Source of the DNA: Planctomycetota bacterium | GTDB taxonomy: Bacteria; Planctomycetota; UBA1135; GCA-002686595 | Direction of reading: 5' to 3' | DNA: 64,000 nt | Assembly (NCBI GenBank): GCA_026692665.1 | Contig: JAPLOF010000017.1 | Span: 62,001-126,000, forward strand | Shown: positions 53,005 to 61,663 of the stretch, in pieces | Layout of the letters: every line of letters begins with the position of its first letter | How positions within the stretch are numbered: the first letter of the stretch is position 1 | Position numbers and translations under genes: made by a program | Notes under the pieces: model-generated | Database searches by the model: none | The model's input: only the letters and a program-made list of their open reading frames with translations | What the model was told of the DNA's origin: nothing

Positions 53005-56000
53005 TCACGGACAACCGAGGTTGGCCGCGGCGGATGAGCATTGTGCAAAGAGGAGATCGATTCCATGAAGGCTATTCCTTGTCCGATAGCCAGGCTCGTA
53101 ATCACGATCCGTGCCGGCGATGGCCTGGGCGAAGCCAGCATCGCGCCGCTCAGGGTTCGCCAGCTCCCGCAGGATGTGGCAGGCCCGCTCGCGGAACGCG
53201 GGGTCCTTGGTCGCCAGGTCCGCCAGGCACAGGGCGCGGTAGCACTCCAGCGTGTACTCGTTCCATGGGCGATCGGGTCGTGACAGGGACGCATCCGCCA
53301 GATCGATCGCGGCCCGCGCGGCCTCTTCTGACGTCGACGCGCGCTCCTCGAGAATCTTCAGGCGGAGGGCGGTGCACACGTCGATCTGATTCCGCGCCCG
53401 CGCCGACACGCGATCTCGGAAGTGCGGTTCAGCGACCGCGAACAGGGCCTCGAGACGCTCCAGGGGCTCGCCCAGCCGATAGGCTTCACCGATCGCCGTC
53501 GCCGTCGTGAGCCAGAAGGCGTGCGCGAGGTGATCGGGGATCACCTCTCCCGACTCCAGACGTTCGCGAGCCCAGTCCACGATGGTCCCCGCATTCCGCT
53601 CGACATCGGCGAGGGCACGCTTGCGTTCCGGGAGTTCTGCGGCCCGAGCGAGTCCATCCAGGACTTCGAAACCTGGACGTGGCTCCTCGGACTCCGAAGC
53701 GCACTGGATGGCGAGGATCGATCTGCGGCCCGACAGCACCGGAACCCGCGCGGCGGCATCCGGACTCGAGTCGATCCTGCGCAGGGCCAGACAGTAGCGC
53801 GACGCGCGAACCAGCTTGTCCACCTCGAGCTCCATGTCGGCGGCCTCCTGACGGAGCCTCTCGACCTGGTTCGCGCGCAACCACACGCCCAGGAAGGTCA
53901 TCGCCGCGATGCCGATCAGGATCGCGACGGACCTCCTGCGACGACGGATCGCGCGGAGCGCGCGCCCGGCCCAGCTCGCATCGCGCACCTCCGCCGCGAA
54001 GGAATCGGCCCACGCGGCCCACTCGTCCGCGGTGGCCTGGCCACCGCGGGCAAGCCGGATCAGCGCGACCTGCGCCCGCGCTCGCGCGCGTCGCGCGTGG
54101 CCCGGTGGCGCGACCGAGGCTTCGAGTGTCCGCTGCGCGAGCGTGACGAGTTCGTGCGTGTCCTTGGCCGCGCCTCCTCCTCCGGCGTCGTCGAACAGCG
54201 GGAGCTCCACCAGCGCCCGCGCGTGCGCCGCGGCGGTCGGCGGATGGAAGCGGATCGAGGACTCGACGCGCCCGTGTGTCATTCCCGCGCGGTGGAGCGC
54301 CCCGAGCGCGCGCGCGGCGCCGGCGATCACGTCGAGCGTCGACACGACATCCAGTGGCTGGGCTCCGCCCAAAACCAGCGGCGCCGCATCCTCGATGAGG
54401 AACCACGTGTACCCGTCGCCCTCGCCGTACTCCCTCAGGCGCACGAGCGTCTCGCAACTCGAGCTCTGGAGCTTCGCGAGGACAGCCATCGTCCGAGTTC
54501 GCCGGGCTTCGTCGTTCTCCAGCGCATCGTCGAGGATCCCGACGCGGACGTTCGCGAGGGTCCTGTCGTCGATCGCTCGAAACAGGGTGGCGCCGGGCAG
54601 CTCACCGACCGGCTCGTGAACGGCATAGTGACCGAGCCTCTGGCCGCGGACGATGTCCACCGTTCGTGGGGCGTCCGGCGTGGCATCGTGCAAACGCTGC
54701 AACCGCCCGTAGAGATCCGCGCCGTGCTTCGGCCTCGAGGCCGGGTTCTTGGCGAGACACTGGCGCACGAGGTTCGCCAAGCCTTCCGAGACATGCGGAG
54801 CGCGCTCGCCGAGCGGCGGCAGCCGGGTCCTGTGCTTCGCGCGTGTTTCCTGGGCGGTCGAACCCCGGAACGGAGGAGCGCCGGCGAGCGCCTCGTACAG
54901 CAGGATCCCGAACGCGTAGACGTCGATCGTCGGCTCGGCCTCCTGGGTCTCTCCGCACTCGGGGGCCATCGCCTCGGGCGTACCGATGGGCAGCCCATCG
55001 TGGGTCAGCGACGAAGCACCGAACCCACGCGCAATGCCGAGGTCGCCCAAAACCGCGCGTCGGTCGCCGCCAGTTTCGAACAGCAACACGTTCGAGAGCT
55101 TGACGTCCCTGTGCACCAACCCGTTCTCATGCAACTCGGCGAGGCCAGCGGCCACGTCGATGGCGATCCCGCGCACCGTTTCCTCGTCCAGGCCCGTCGA
55201 ACCTCGGCTGCGCGCGACGGCCAGGAACTCCGCCGCGTCGCGCGCGAGCTCCCCGTCGAGACTCCAGCCGTTCGCCAACTCGGTCACGACGTAGCGCGCT
55301 CCCGCGTCCTCGCCGTCGTCGACGTAGCGCAGGACGTTGCGGTGGCGGATCCGGCGCAGAGCCGCGACCTCGCGTCGGAACCGGTCCAGCGTCTGGGCCT
55401 CGGCCGCGATGTCCGCCGCGATGAGCTTCAGCGCGACGGGCACGCCGTCTGGTGCGATGGCTTCGTACACGTCGCTCGTCCGGCCCGAGCCGAGGTAGCG
55501 TTGGATGGCGTAGTGGTCGGAGACCGTATCGCCTGGTCCCAGTCGACGCGCGGCGACGACCGTCAGCGATGGGCAGGCGAAGTGTCGGGGCGCCACCCAC
55601 GTCACGGCTCGTTCCTCGAGGCCGGGTAGTGCGTCCTGGATCAGGGCCCGCACGGCGGCCGGCGCGTCTCGGCCGAGCGCGACGCTGCGAACGGAGAGTC
55701 GTCCGAGATCGCGCACCGCGTAGAGTTCCGGAAGACGCCCACCCGCGCAGCTCTCACCCTCGACGACCAGCGGGTGCAGCGGCAGCAGCCTCGAATGGCC
55801 CTCGATCGCGAGGTAGGCGCGTCTCGGAACGAGATCGACGTCGGTTTCGATCGTGACGGGGTGTCGCATCGAAAGCCCGCGGTAGCACGCGGCGCGGTAG
55901 ACACGCACGGCACCGCGCAGGTCCTCCAGGGCGCGTGGCACCACGATCGCCTGGAAGCGCAGCTCCGCAGCGTGATCCATGGCGCTGCGCACGGCCTTCC

Positions 56001-56463
56001 GCGCCTCGGCGCGCGCCTCGAGCCGGTGCTCGTGGATGACGGAGTTCCTCAGCCGGATCGCCCGTTCGAGCGCTGCGTGCAACGGGGAAGAAGCGAAGCC
56101 CGAGGAGGGCGAGCCGAGCATCACATCGCACGCCTCCCCGCCAGGGCCCAAGCATGCCTCGCGCAGGAGCTGCAGCAGCGTGCCGAGCGATGCCGGCCCG
56201 CCTGCACTCGCCCGGGAGATGGCAGCTCCGCCGGATGCCAGGACACAGGTCCACGCCAGGTGCGCGAGCAGTGCGCCGAGCAAGTCCTCGTGAAGTACGT
56301 CCGTGTCCGAAGGTTCCGCGTTCGACGCGCGGTGAAACGCATGCGCGATCGGCGACGGGTAGAAGCCGAGCACGGTGCCGCTGTCGATCGAGGAGAAACT
56401 GCGAGCCACTTCGATCTGCTCGCGCTGGGACGCGAGGCTTGGATTCCTCCAGAAGGCCGGCAT
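53005..56463 (-). CDS. large Ser/Thr kinase-pseudokinase protein with HEPN-like N-terminus
   Basis: 1152 residues from ATG 56463. Order: helical N-terminal domain (about 20-190) with RNSVIHEHR, matching the HEPN motif RNxxxH at Arg139 to His144. A linker domain (about 190-320) follows. Kinase domain (about 330-600): GSGRTSDVYEA, Lys in VALKLI, HRDVKLSN (His451-Asp453), Asp474 in GDLGIAR (Phe of DFG replaced by Leu) and GTPEAMAPE. Second kinase-like domain (about 620-790) lacks HRD (THGRVESS), so probably a pseudokinase. Membrane helix at about 843-861, then an alpha-helical extracytoplasmic part of about 290 residues. The combination is unusual. It leads a two-gene unit with the lipoprotein. 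Confidence 0.85.
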   Translation of the reverse strand: MPAFWRNPSLASQREQIEVARSFSSIDSGTVLGFYPSPIAHAFHRASNAEPSDTDVLHEDLLGALLAHLAWTCVLASGGAAISRASAGGPASLGTLLQLLREACLGPGGEACDVMLGSPSSGFASSPLHAALERAIRLRNSVIHEHRLEARAEARKAVRSAMDHAAELRFQAIVVPRALEDLRGAVRVYRAACYRGLSMRHPVTIETDVDLVPRRAYLAIEGHSRLLPLHPLVVEGESCAGGRLPELYAVRDLGRLSVRSVALGRDAPAAVRALIQDALPGLEERAVTWVAPRHFACPSLTVVAARRLGPGDTVSDHYAIQRYLGSGRTSDVYEAIAPDGVPVALKLIAADIAAEAQTLDRFRREVAALRRIRHRNVLRYVDDGEDAGARYVVTELANGWSLDGELARDAAEFLAVARSRGSTGLDEETVRGIAIDVAAGLAELHENGLVHRDVKLSNVLLFETGGDRRAVLGDLGIARGFGASSLTHDGLPIGTPEAMAPECGETQEAEPTIDVYAFGILLYEALAGAPPFRGSTAQETRAKHRTRLPPLGERAPHVSEGLANLVRQCLAKNPASRPKHGADLYGRLQRLHDATPDAPRTVDIVRGQRLGHYAVHEPVGELPGATLFRAIDDRTLANVRVGILDDALENDEARRTRTMAVLAKLQSSSCETLVRLREYGEGDGYTWFLIEDAAPLVLGGAQPLDVVSTLDVIAGAARALGALHRAGMTHGRVESSIRFHPPTAAAHARALVELPLFDDAGGGGAAKDTHELVTLAQRTLEASVAPPGHARRARARAQVALIRLARGGQATADEWAAWADSFAAEVRDASWAGRALRAIRRRRRSVAILIGIAAMTFLGVWLRANQVERLRQEAADMELEVDKLVRASRYCLALRRIDSSPDAAARVPVLSGRRSILAIQCASESEEPRPGFEVLDGLARAAELPERKRALADVERNAGTIVDWARERLESGEVIPDHLAHAFWLTTATAIGEAYRLGEPLERLEALFAVAEPHFRDRVSARARNQIDVCTALRLKILEERASTSEEAARAAIDLADASLSRPDRPWNEYTLECYRALCLADLATKDPAFRERACHILRELANPERRDAGFAQAIAGTDRDYEPGYRTRNSLHGIDLLFAQCSSAAANLGCP

Positions 56464-56791
56464 GGTAGCGCAGCCCTGTGCCGTGGGGCGGGGGGCCGGG
56501 GGCCGGGGGCGAACGAAACCAAAGCCTCTCCCGCCCTCGGTACTGTCCGTGCGCCGGGACCGGCGTACCACGCACGGGCCCGGCCGCGGATCCCGACCGG
56601 GATCCTGCTGGGCGCAACCCCTTTCGGCCCGAGGCCGGGCTTCAGGAAGCTGGGTTCGTGGAGCGGACCCGCAAAGTCGAAGTCGCGATCCCGACCCTGG
56701 AAGAGATGCGCCCTTCTCGTCGGCAATGCGCTCCAGGCGGTCCGAGAGGCGGAGTGGTCCGGTGCCCGGGACACCGTCCCGACTTCCGGCT
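56464..56791. other. intergenic stretch between two minus-strand genes
   Basis: 328 bases. It starts with a G-rich repeat near 56486-56510 (GGGGGCCGGGGGCCGGGGGC), which could form G-quadruplex or hairpin structures ahead of the kinase gene. The 13-base word GGCTTCAGGAAGC occurs at both ends (about 56638 and 56789). Frames here are low-complexity. No clear terminator was seen. Confidence 0.4.
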
Positions 56792-57877
56792 TCAGGAAGC
56801 GCGAACTCGATCGCTATCCAGCACGACGTGCTCCGTCGACGCGACCGTCCAACTCACCAGGAGCCGGTACGTGACCGCGAGCACCGCGGGTCCCACGAAG
56901 ATGCCGACGAGCCCGAACGCGATGAGGCCTCCGATCTCGCCGACGAGGATCAGGAGCAGCGGGAGGTCCACGCCCTTTCGGATCAGAATGGGCCGCAGGA
57001 CGTTGTCGAGTCCGCCTACGACGATGGTCCAGATGACGAGGAAGATGCCCCAGCCGGTTTCACCGCGCGAAAAGACCCAGATCGTGGCGCAGGCCATCAC
57101 GGGAACGGCACCGATCTGGGCCAGCGCGAGCATGAACATGAGCGCCGTGAGGACCGCGACATAGGGGACTCCGGCGATCGCGAGCCCGATGCCGCCGATC
57201 AGGGCTTGGACGACCGCGGTGACGACGACGCCCAGCGCCACGCCGCGAATCGCCTTGGCCGCGAGCACCGCGGAGTCCTCGCCGCGGTCGCCGCCGATCG
57301 CGCGCGCGAACCGGACCGCGCTGCTGGCCACCACCTCGCCCTTGGCATAGAAGATCGCCGCGATCACGACGGTGAGCAGGAACTGGACCACGAGCGATCC
57401 CAGATCGCCCACCTGCGCCACGAACCAGGAACCGACCGAACCCGCGTAGGAGGTGATCCGCGAGCCCAGGTCGCCGGTCTGCACCATGTCGCGCCAGGAC
57501 GCGTCGAGTCGCGAACCGACGACGGGGAGCTTGGCGACCCAGGCCGGAGGCGCATCCAGCGCGTGCGCCTGGAGGGACTGCGCCCAGCCCGTGATCACGT
57601 CGATGTGGGTCACGATCGACAGGATCGCGAGGGATAGAGGGATGACGAACGCGAGCAACAGCGTCGTCGTCATCACCGATGTCGCGATCCATCGCCGGCG
57701 CCAGAGCCGCGCCTCGACGGCGAGCATCACGGGCCAGGTCGCGATCACGATCATCGTGGCCCAGATCAGTGCCGGCAGGAACGGCATCATGACCCAGACC
57801 GAGGTCGCCGCCAGGCCACCGAGGATCGCGAGCCCGAGCAAGTGGCGTATGGGGTCTCGTTGCGTCTCTTGGCTCAT
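56792..57877 (-). CDS. AI-2E family membrane transporter (YdiK-like)
   Basis: 361 residues. About seven or eight hydrophobic helices in two clusters, with the conserved block of the UPF0118/AI-2E family near the C-terminus (GGLDNVLRPILIRKGVDLPL, then LILVGEIGGLIAFGLVGIFV). Members export or exchange small molecules, some with cation antiport; few are characterised and the AI-2 link is weak. ATG 57877 (MSQETQRDPIRHLLGLAIL) has no membrane leader before it and is supported by context. It stands alone on this strand, 155 bases after the HutD-type gene. Confidence 0.88.
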   Translation of the reverse strand: MSQETQRDPIRHLLGLAILGGLAATSVWVMMPFLPALIWATMIVIATWPVMLAVEARLWRRRWIATSVMTTTLLLAFVIPLSLAILSIVTHIDVITGWAQSLQAHALDAPPAWVAKLPVVGSRLDASWRDMVQTGDLGSRITSYAGSVGSWFVAQVGDLGSLVVQFLLTVVIAAIFYAKGEVVASSAVRFARAIGGDRGEDSAVLAAKAIRGVALGVVVTAVVQALIGGIGLAIAGVPYVAVLTALMFMLALAQIGAVPVMACATIWVFSRGETGWGIFLVIWTIVVGGLDNVLRPILIRKGVDLPLLLILVGEIGGLIAFGLVGIFVGPAVLAVTYRLLVSWTVASTEHVVLDSDRVRAS

Positions 57878-58032
57878 CGAGCGCGCATCGTACAGGGCTC
57901 CTCGGGACTTGGATCCACGGACGGGCTTGCCCCGAGTCCTGGCGCGCGGTGCTCCCGGCCCCGGGACTCGGGAGCGCTCGTCCCTCTGGGTGGCCGTTGC
58001 GAAGGTCCTTGCCGCCTCTCGCACGCCACCCG

Positions 58033-58668
58033 TCAGCCCGTGAACGGAGCCCGCGACTCGGCACGGATTCGTAGGATCACGACGAGGGTCGCGGGAGACC
58101 CGCCCGCGATCTCGAACTCCTCCTCGGAGCCGAGCTCCCGTGCCCAAACGCTCTCGGCCGGCGCGAGCTCGAACGGCTCCTCCTCGCGCGGCGCCCGCAC
58201 GGTCGCGGATCCGGCCAGCACGTGCACGAACGCGTGGCCGGGCCCCATCGACTCCCACATCCGCCGCGCGCCGATGCGCGACACTTGAGCGTCCGCGCTC
58301 ACGACTCCGCGCCGCGTGAGCACGTTGAAGTCCGCCACGGGCCCCGCGACGAGGTCCGCACGCGTCGGCCATTCTCCGGCGAAGCGGTACGGTTCGAGCG
58401 GGCGCAGACGCGACCGCGGCGCGCTCTCGCCGAGCGACAACACCAGTCCCGCGCCCTCCGTCACCAGGAGGATCCGCTCGAAGCCCGCGAAGTGCGAGAA
58501 GGGGCCGGACTCCTCGACCCGCGCCTTCGAGATCCGCCAGTCGAAGTCGCCGCGCTCGAACGAGGAGCCCTCCGGCCAGATCGCGAGCTGCTCCGTCACG
58601 CCGCGACCATTGCGCCACGGGACGCGCTGCGAATCCGAGCTGGTTCGCCACAGGATCTGGCGTGTCAT
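58033..58668 (-). CDS. HutD/Ves family protein
   Basis: 211 residues. Cupin-like double-stranded beta-helix protein of the HutD/Ves family: VPWRNGRGVTEQLAIWPEG, FDWRISKARVEESGPFSHF, FERILLVTEGAG and PYRFAGEWPTRADLVAGPV. HutD accompanies histidine catabolism genes in other bacteria, and its job is unclear. No hut gene is in this window, so it is orphaned here. A TAGTTT box ends six bases upstream of ATG 58668, which suggests an almost leaderless transcript. Confidence 0.85.
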   Translation of the reverse strand: MTRQILWRTSSDSQRVPWRNGRGVTEQLAIWPEGSSFERGDFDWRISKARVEESGPFSHFAGFERILLVTEGAGLVLSLGESAPRSRLRPLEPYRFAGEWPTRADLVAGPVADFNVLTRRGVVSADAQVSRIGARRMWESMGPGHAFVHVLAGSATVRAPREEEPFELAPAESVWARELGSEEEFEIAGGSPATLVVILRIRAESRAPFTG

Positions 58669-58838
58669 GGCGCGAAACTAGCCGAGAAGAAGGTCGGATT
58701 CCCGCACGGGCCGAGAATGCCTCGCCTCACGTCGGGGCGACGAGTTCGGCTGTGCGTGTCGCGGCGCGGCTGAGCTGGGCGAGTCGGCAGCTCACGCGGA
58801 GTCGGGGTCGCTGTGGCAGTCCGTCATGAACATCCGTG

Positions 58839-60254
58839 CTACGCCTTCGCCGCGGCCGCCGTCTCGCGCCGCGCCTTGAGCATCGCGTCGTACGTGGCGT
58901 GCTTGTACAGGTCGCCCAGCGTGGGATAGTTGAAGCACGCGCGGTCGAAGAGACGTGCGTCGCCGTCGCAGAGCAACGCGATGAGGCCCACGTGCACGAG
59001 TTCCGTGGCCTGCTCGCCGATCGCGTGCACGCCGAGGAGCTTCATGTCCGACCGTCGGAAGAGGAGCTTCAGGAACCCGCGCTCGTCCCCGATGATCTTC
59101 CCGCGGGCATTGTTCGAGTAGGCGCCACGCCCCACGACGTAGTCGATGCCCTTCTCCTTCAGCGACCGCTCGGTCTCGGCGACGGTGCTGACCTCGGGGA
59201 TCGTGTAGATGCCCGTGGGCAGGAGCGGCGACGCCTGCTTGTCGTACTCGCCGAACGCGTGGCAGATCGCGTAGCGCGCCTGCTCCATGCTCGTCCCGGC
59301 GAGGGCCGGCGAACCGATCACGTCGCCCGCGGCGTACACGTGCTGCACCTCGGTGCGGTAATAGGAGTCGACTTTCAGCAGGCCGCGCTCGCCGATCGGG
59401 ATGCCGGCCCGCGCCAGGTCGAGGTCGGCCGTATTGCTCGTCCGGCCCGCGGCCACGAGCACGTCGCTCGCCACCAGCCGGTCCCCCGACGAGAGCGTCA
59501 CGTGGACACCGTCCTCCTGCGGTTTGCAGCTCGCGACCTTCTCCTTCCAGTGGAAGCGGATCCCGGCGTCCATCATCGCCGCGTACAGTGCCGACGACAG
59601 GTCCTCGTCCAGGAAGGAAAGCAGCGTGTCGCGCCCGTCGACGACGTGCACCTCGACGCCCAGCGCGGCGAACATGCACGCGTACTCGGATCCGATGACG
59701 CCCGCCCCGACGACGACCAGGGAGCGCGGCATCGCCCCGATCTCGAGGATCTCGTTCGAATCGTGGACGCGGGGATGCTCGAACGGGAACTCGGGGGGGT
59801 GAGCCGGCGAAGAGCCGGTCGCGATGAGGATGCGCTCTCCGCGGAGGCGCGACTCGCTCCCGTCGGCAGCGGCGACCGCGATCGTGTGCGCATCGACGAA
59901 GCGCGCCCGTCCGCACATCCGGTGGACACCCAGGGAGTCGAGCCGGACCTCGACGCGGGCGCGTTCGTCGGCCACGACGTGGCGCTCGTGGTGGAGGAAC
60001 TCCGAGAGCCGAGCCCCGCCCTTGACCGCCACGTCCACGCCGAGCAGTCGACGCGAGCGCCAGCCGGAGAGGAGCAGCGCGCTCTCGCGCAGGGTCTTGC
60101 TCGGGATCGTGCCGGTGTTGATCCCGGCGCCGCCGATGCACGCCTCGCGTTCGACCAACGCCACAGTGCGGCCGAACACCGCGGCGGTCTGGGCACCCGC
60201 GATGCCCGCGGGGCCGCCGCCGAGGACGACGAGGTCGTAGGGCTTGCTCTCCAT
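58839..60254 (-). CDS. sthA: soluble pyridine nucleotide transhydrogenase-type flavoprotein
   Basis: 471 residues, matching SthA (energy-independent NAD(P)+ transhydrogenase). FAD motif GGGPAGIAGAQ near the N-terminus, TGTIPSKTLRES, NAD-binding VVVGAGVIGSEYACMFAALG, VYAAGDVIGSPALAGTS, LPTGIYTIPEVS and C-terminal FNYPTLGDLYKHATYDAML all fit. Where dihydrolipoamide dehydrogenases have CxxxxC, this has GGAGINTGT with no cysteine, so disulfide chemistry is excluded and hydride transfer between NADH and NADPH is expected. E. coli SthA keeps one cysteine there. Start is ATG 60254. Confidence 0.9.
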   Translation of the reverse strand: MESKPYDLVVLGGGPAGIAGAQTAAVFGRTVALVEREACIGGAGINTGTIPSKTLRESALLLSGWRSRRLLGVDVAVKGGARLSEFLHHERHVVADERARVEVRLDSLGVHRMCGRARFVDAHTIAVAAADGSESRLRGERILIATGSSPAHPPEFPFEHPRVHDSNEILEIGAMPRSLVVVGAGVIGSEYACMFAALGVEVHVVDGRDTLLSFLDEDLSSALYAAMMDAGIRFHWKEKVASCKPQEDGVHVTLSSGDRLVASDVLVAAGRTSNTADLDLARAGIPIGERGLLKVDSYYRTEVQHVYAAGDVIGSPALAGTSMEQARYAICHAFGEYDKQASPLLPTGIYTIPEVSTVAETERSLKEKGIDYVVGRGAYSNNARGKIIGDERGFLKLLFRRSDMKLLGVHAIGEQATELVHVGLIALLCDGDARLFDRACFNYPTLGDLYKHATYDAMLKARRETAAAAKA

Positions 60255-60886
60255 GGGACTTTGGGGGCGCGGCACTCGGCGGGCGCAGAAGTCGGGGGGC
60301 GGGCGGGGTACGGGGGGGCTGGCGGCGCAGCCTAGCACGGGCCCCGAGGTCCCCCCGGCCGGCCCTGGGACTGACCCAGTTGGCTGGCTGCGCCGTCCGC
60401 ACGCGGACCAGGAGGGGAGCCGCCGCCGGTTGCGGGCGAACGGACAGCCGTCCGAGTCGGGGGAAGCGACGATCCCGAGGCCCCGGGTCGTGGACCCCCT
60501 GCCTGCGCGGGCCAGCCCGCGGGGGCTGCGGCCGACAGCCACGGAACTGGGTCAGCTTCCCCGCAGGGCCCCCAAAAAGGGAGCCGCGCCGAAGGGACCT
60601 CGGCGCGGCTCGGAGATTCCCCGAGGAAGGGCGGGGCTCGATGCGGGAAGCATCGCTTCGCTGCGCGCCAACGCGCTGCGGATGGCAGGGCCCGCGGGCT
60701 CGGGGCCGAGGCTCATGGCCGGGGGAGGCACGCGGTGGACAGGGAACCCGAGGAAAAGTCGGCGGGATCTCCGGCCGCGGAACCCCGCCGGTCCGCTCGC
60801 CCCCGGGAGGCGCGGGCCCAAGGCTTCGTCCCGCCCGCGGCTACCCGCGCTTCCGACCCCGCTCACCTGTGGTTACCGTCCCGGTC
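60255..60886. other. long intergenic stretch between divergent units
   Basis: 632 bases between sthA (minus) and the ABC transporter (plus). Contains an 11-base inverted repeat CTGACCCAGTT (60371-60381) / AACTGGGTCAG (60545-60555), with partial similarity extending outward, and a minus-strand terminator at 60574-60611. TAGGCT on the minus strand at 60334-60329 may be the -10 of sthA. Frames here are low-complexity Arg/Pro/Gly. It may hold a small minus-strand transcript or a mobile-element remnant. Confidence 0.5.
60574..60611 (-). terminator. intrinsic terminator on the minus strand
   Basis: A perfect 12-bp stem (GAGCCGCGCCGA 60581-60592 with TCGGCGCGGCTC 60600-60611) with a 7-base loop. 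On the minus strand it is followed by CCTTTTTGGG. No minus-strand gene lies just upstream, so it must end an unrecognised transcript or readthrough. Confidence 0.65.
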
Positions 60887-61663
60887 GTGAGCCAACCGGC
60901 CGTCAGCCTGCGCGGAGTGCATCACGCCTACCTCGCCTCGAAACCGGTGCTCGACGGCATCGACCTGGAGGTGCCGCGCGGCACGATCCTCGGGTACCTG
61001 GGCGCGAACGGCGCGGGGAAGTCCACGACGATCAAGATCCTGCTCGGGCTGCTGACGCCGAGGGCGGGGGAGGTCCGGGTCCTGGGCCTGGATCCGCGGA
61101 CCGAGTCCCTGGCGATCAAGCGCCGTGTCGGCTACGTGCCGGAGAACGCGCTGCTCTACGACCAGCTCACCGTCGCGGAGACGCTCCTGCTCGTCGGGCG
61201 CATCCATGGACTCACGGACGCGGTCGTGCGAGACCGCGGCACGGCGTTCCTCGACGCGCTCGAGCTCTCGCGGGAGACCAACGCGCGGGTCGCGACTCTC
61301 TCGAAGGGCATGCGGCAGAAGGTGCTCCTCTCCGCGGCGTTGCTCCACGGACCGGAACTCCTGTTCCTGGACGAGCCGCTCTCCGGTTTGGACGTCAACG
61401 CGCAGCTCCTCGTCAAGCGGCTGATGCGACGCCTGGCGGATGGGGGCCGCACGATCTTCTACTCGTCGCACGTCCTGGGAGTGGTTCAGGAGATCTGCGA
61501 TCGCGTCGTCATCCTCGACGCGGGGCGCGTGGCGGTGGAGGGGACCGTCGAGGAGGTCCGCAATGCCCGTGCCGGCGGGACGCTGGAGAGGATCTTCGCC
61601 GACGTCACGCGGCCCGAAGGCGAAGAAGAGCGCGTCGCGGCTCTCGTCGCCGCCATCTCGTGA
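60887..61663 (+). CDS. ABC transporter ATP-binding protein
   Basis: 258 residues from GTG 60887 (GTG 60869 adds six). Walker A GANGAGKSTTIK, Q-loop YVPENALLYDQLT, signature LSKGMRQKV (a variant of LSGGQ), Walker B LLFLDEPLSGLD and switch His in YSSHVLGVVQEI are all present. This is the class driving ABC-2 type exporters (lipids, polysaccharides, drugs). The permease gene follows with a GTGA overlap. No solute-binding protein is adjacent, so export is favoured. The substrate is unknown. Confidence 0.93.
   Translation: MSQPAVSLRGVHHAYLASKPVLDGIDLEVPRGTILGYLGANGAGKSTTIKILLGLLTPRAGEVRVLGLDPRTESLAIKRRVGYVPENALLYDQLTVAETLLLVGRIHGLTDAVVRDRGTAFLDALELSRETNARVATLSKGMRQKVLLSAALLHGPELLFLDEPLSGLDVNAQLLVKRLMRRLADGGRTIFYSSHVLGVVQEICDRVVILDAGRVAVEGTVEEVRNARAGGTLERIFADVTRPEGEEERVAALVAAIS

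Noticed and set aside
60244..61659. N-terminal extension of the ABC permease frame through the ATPase gene
   Set aside because: It overlaps the ATPase in another frame with Arg/Gly/Pro-rich sequence; GTG 61660 with the GTGA overlap is the sensible start.
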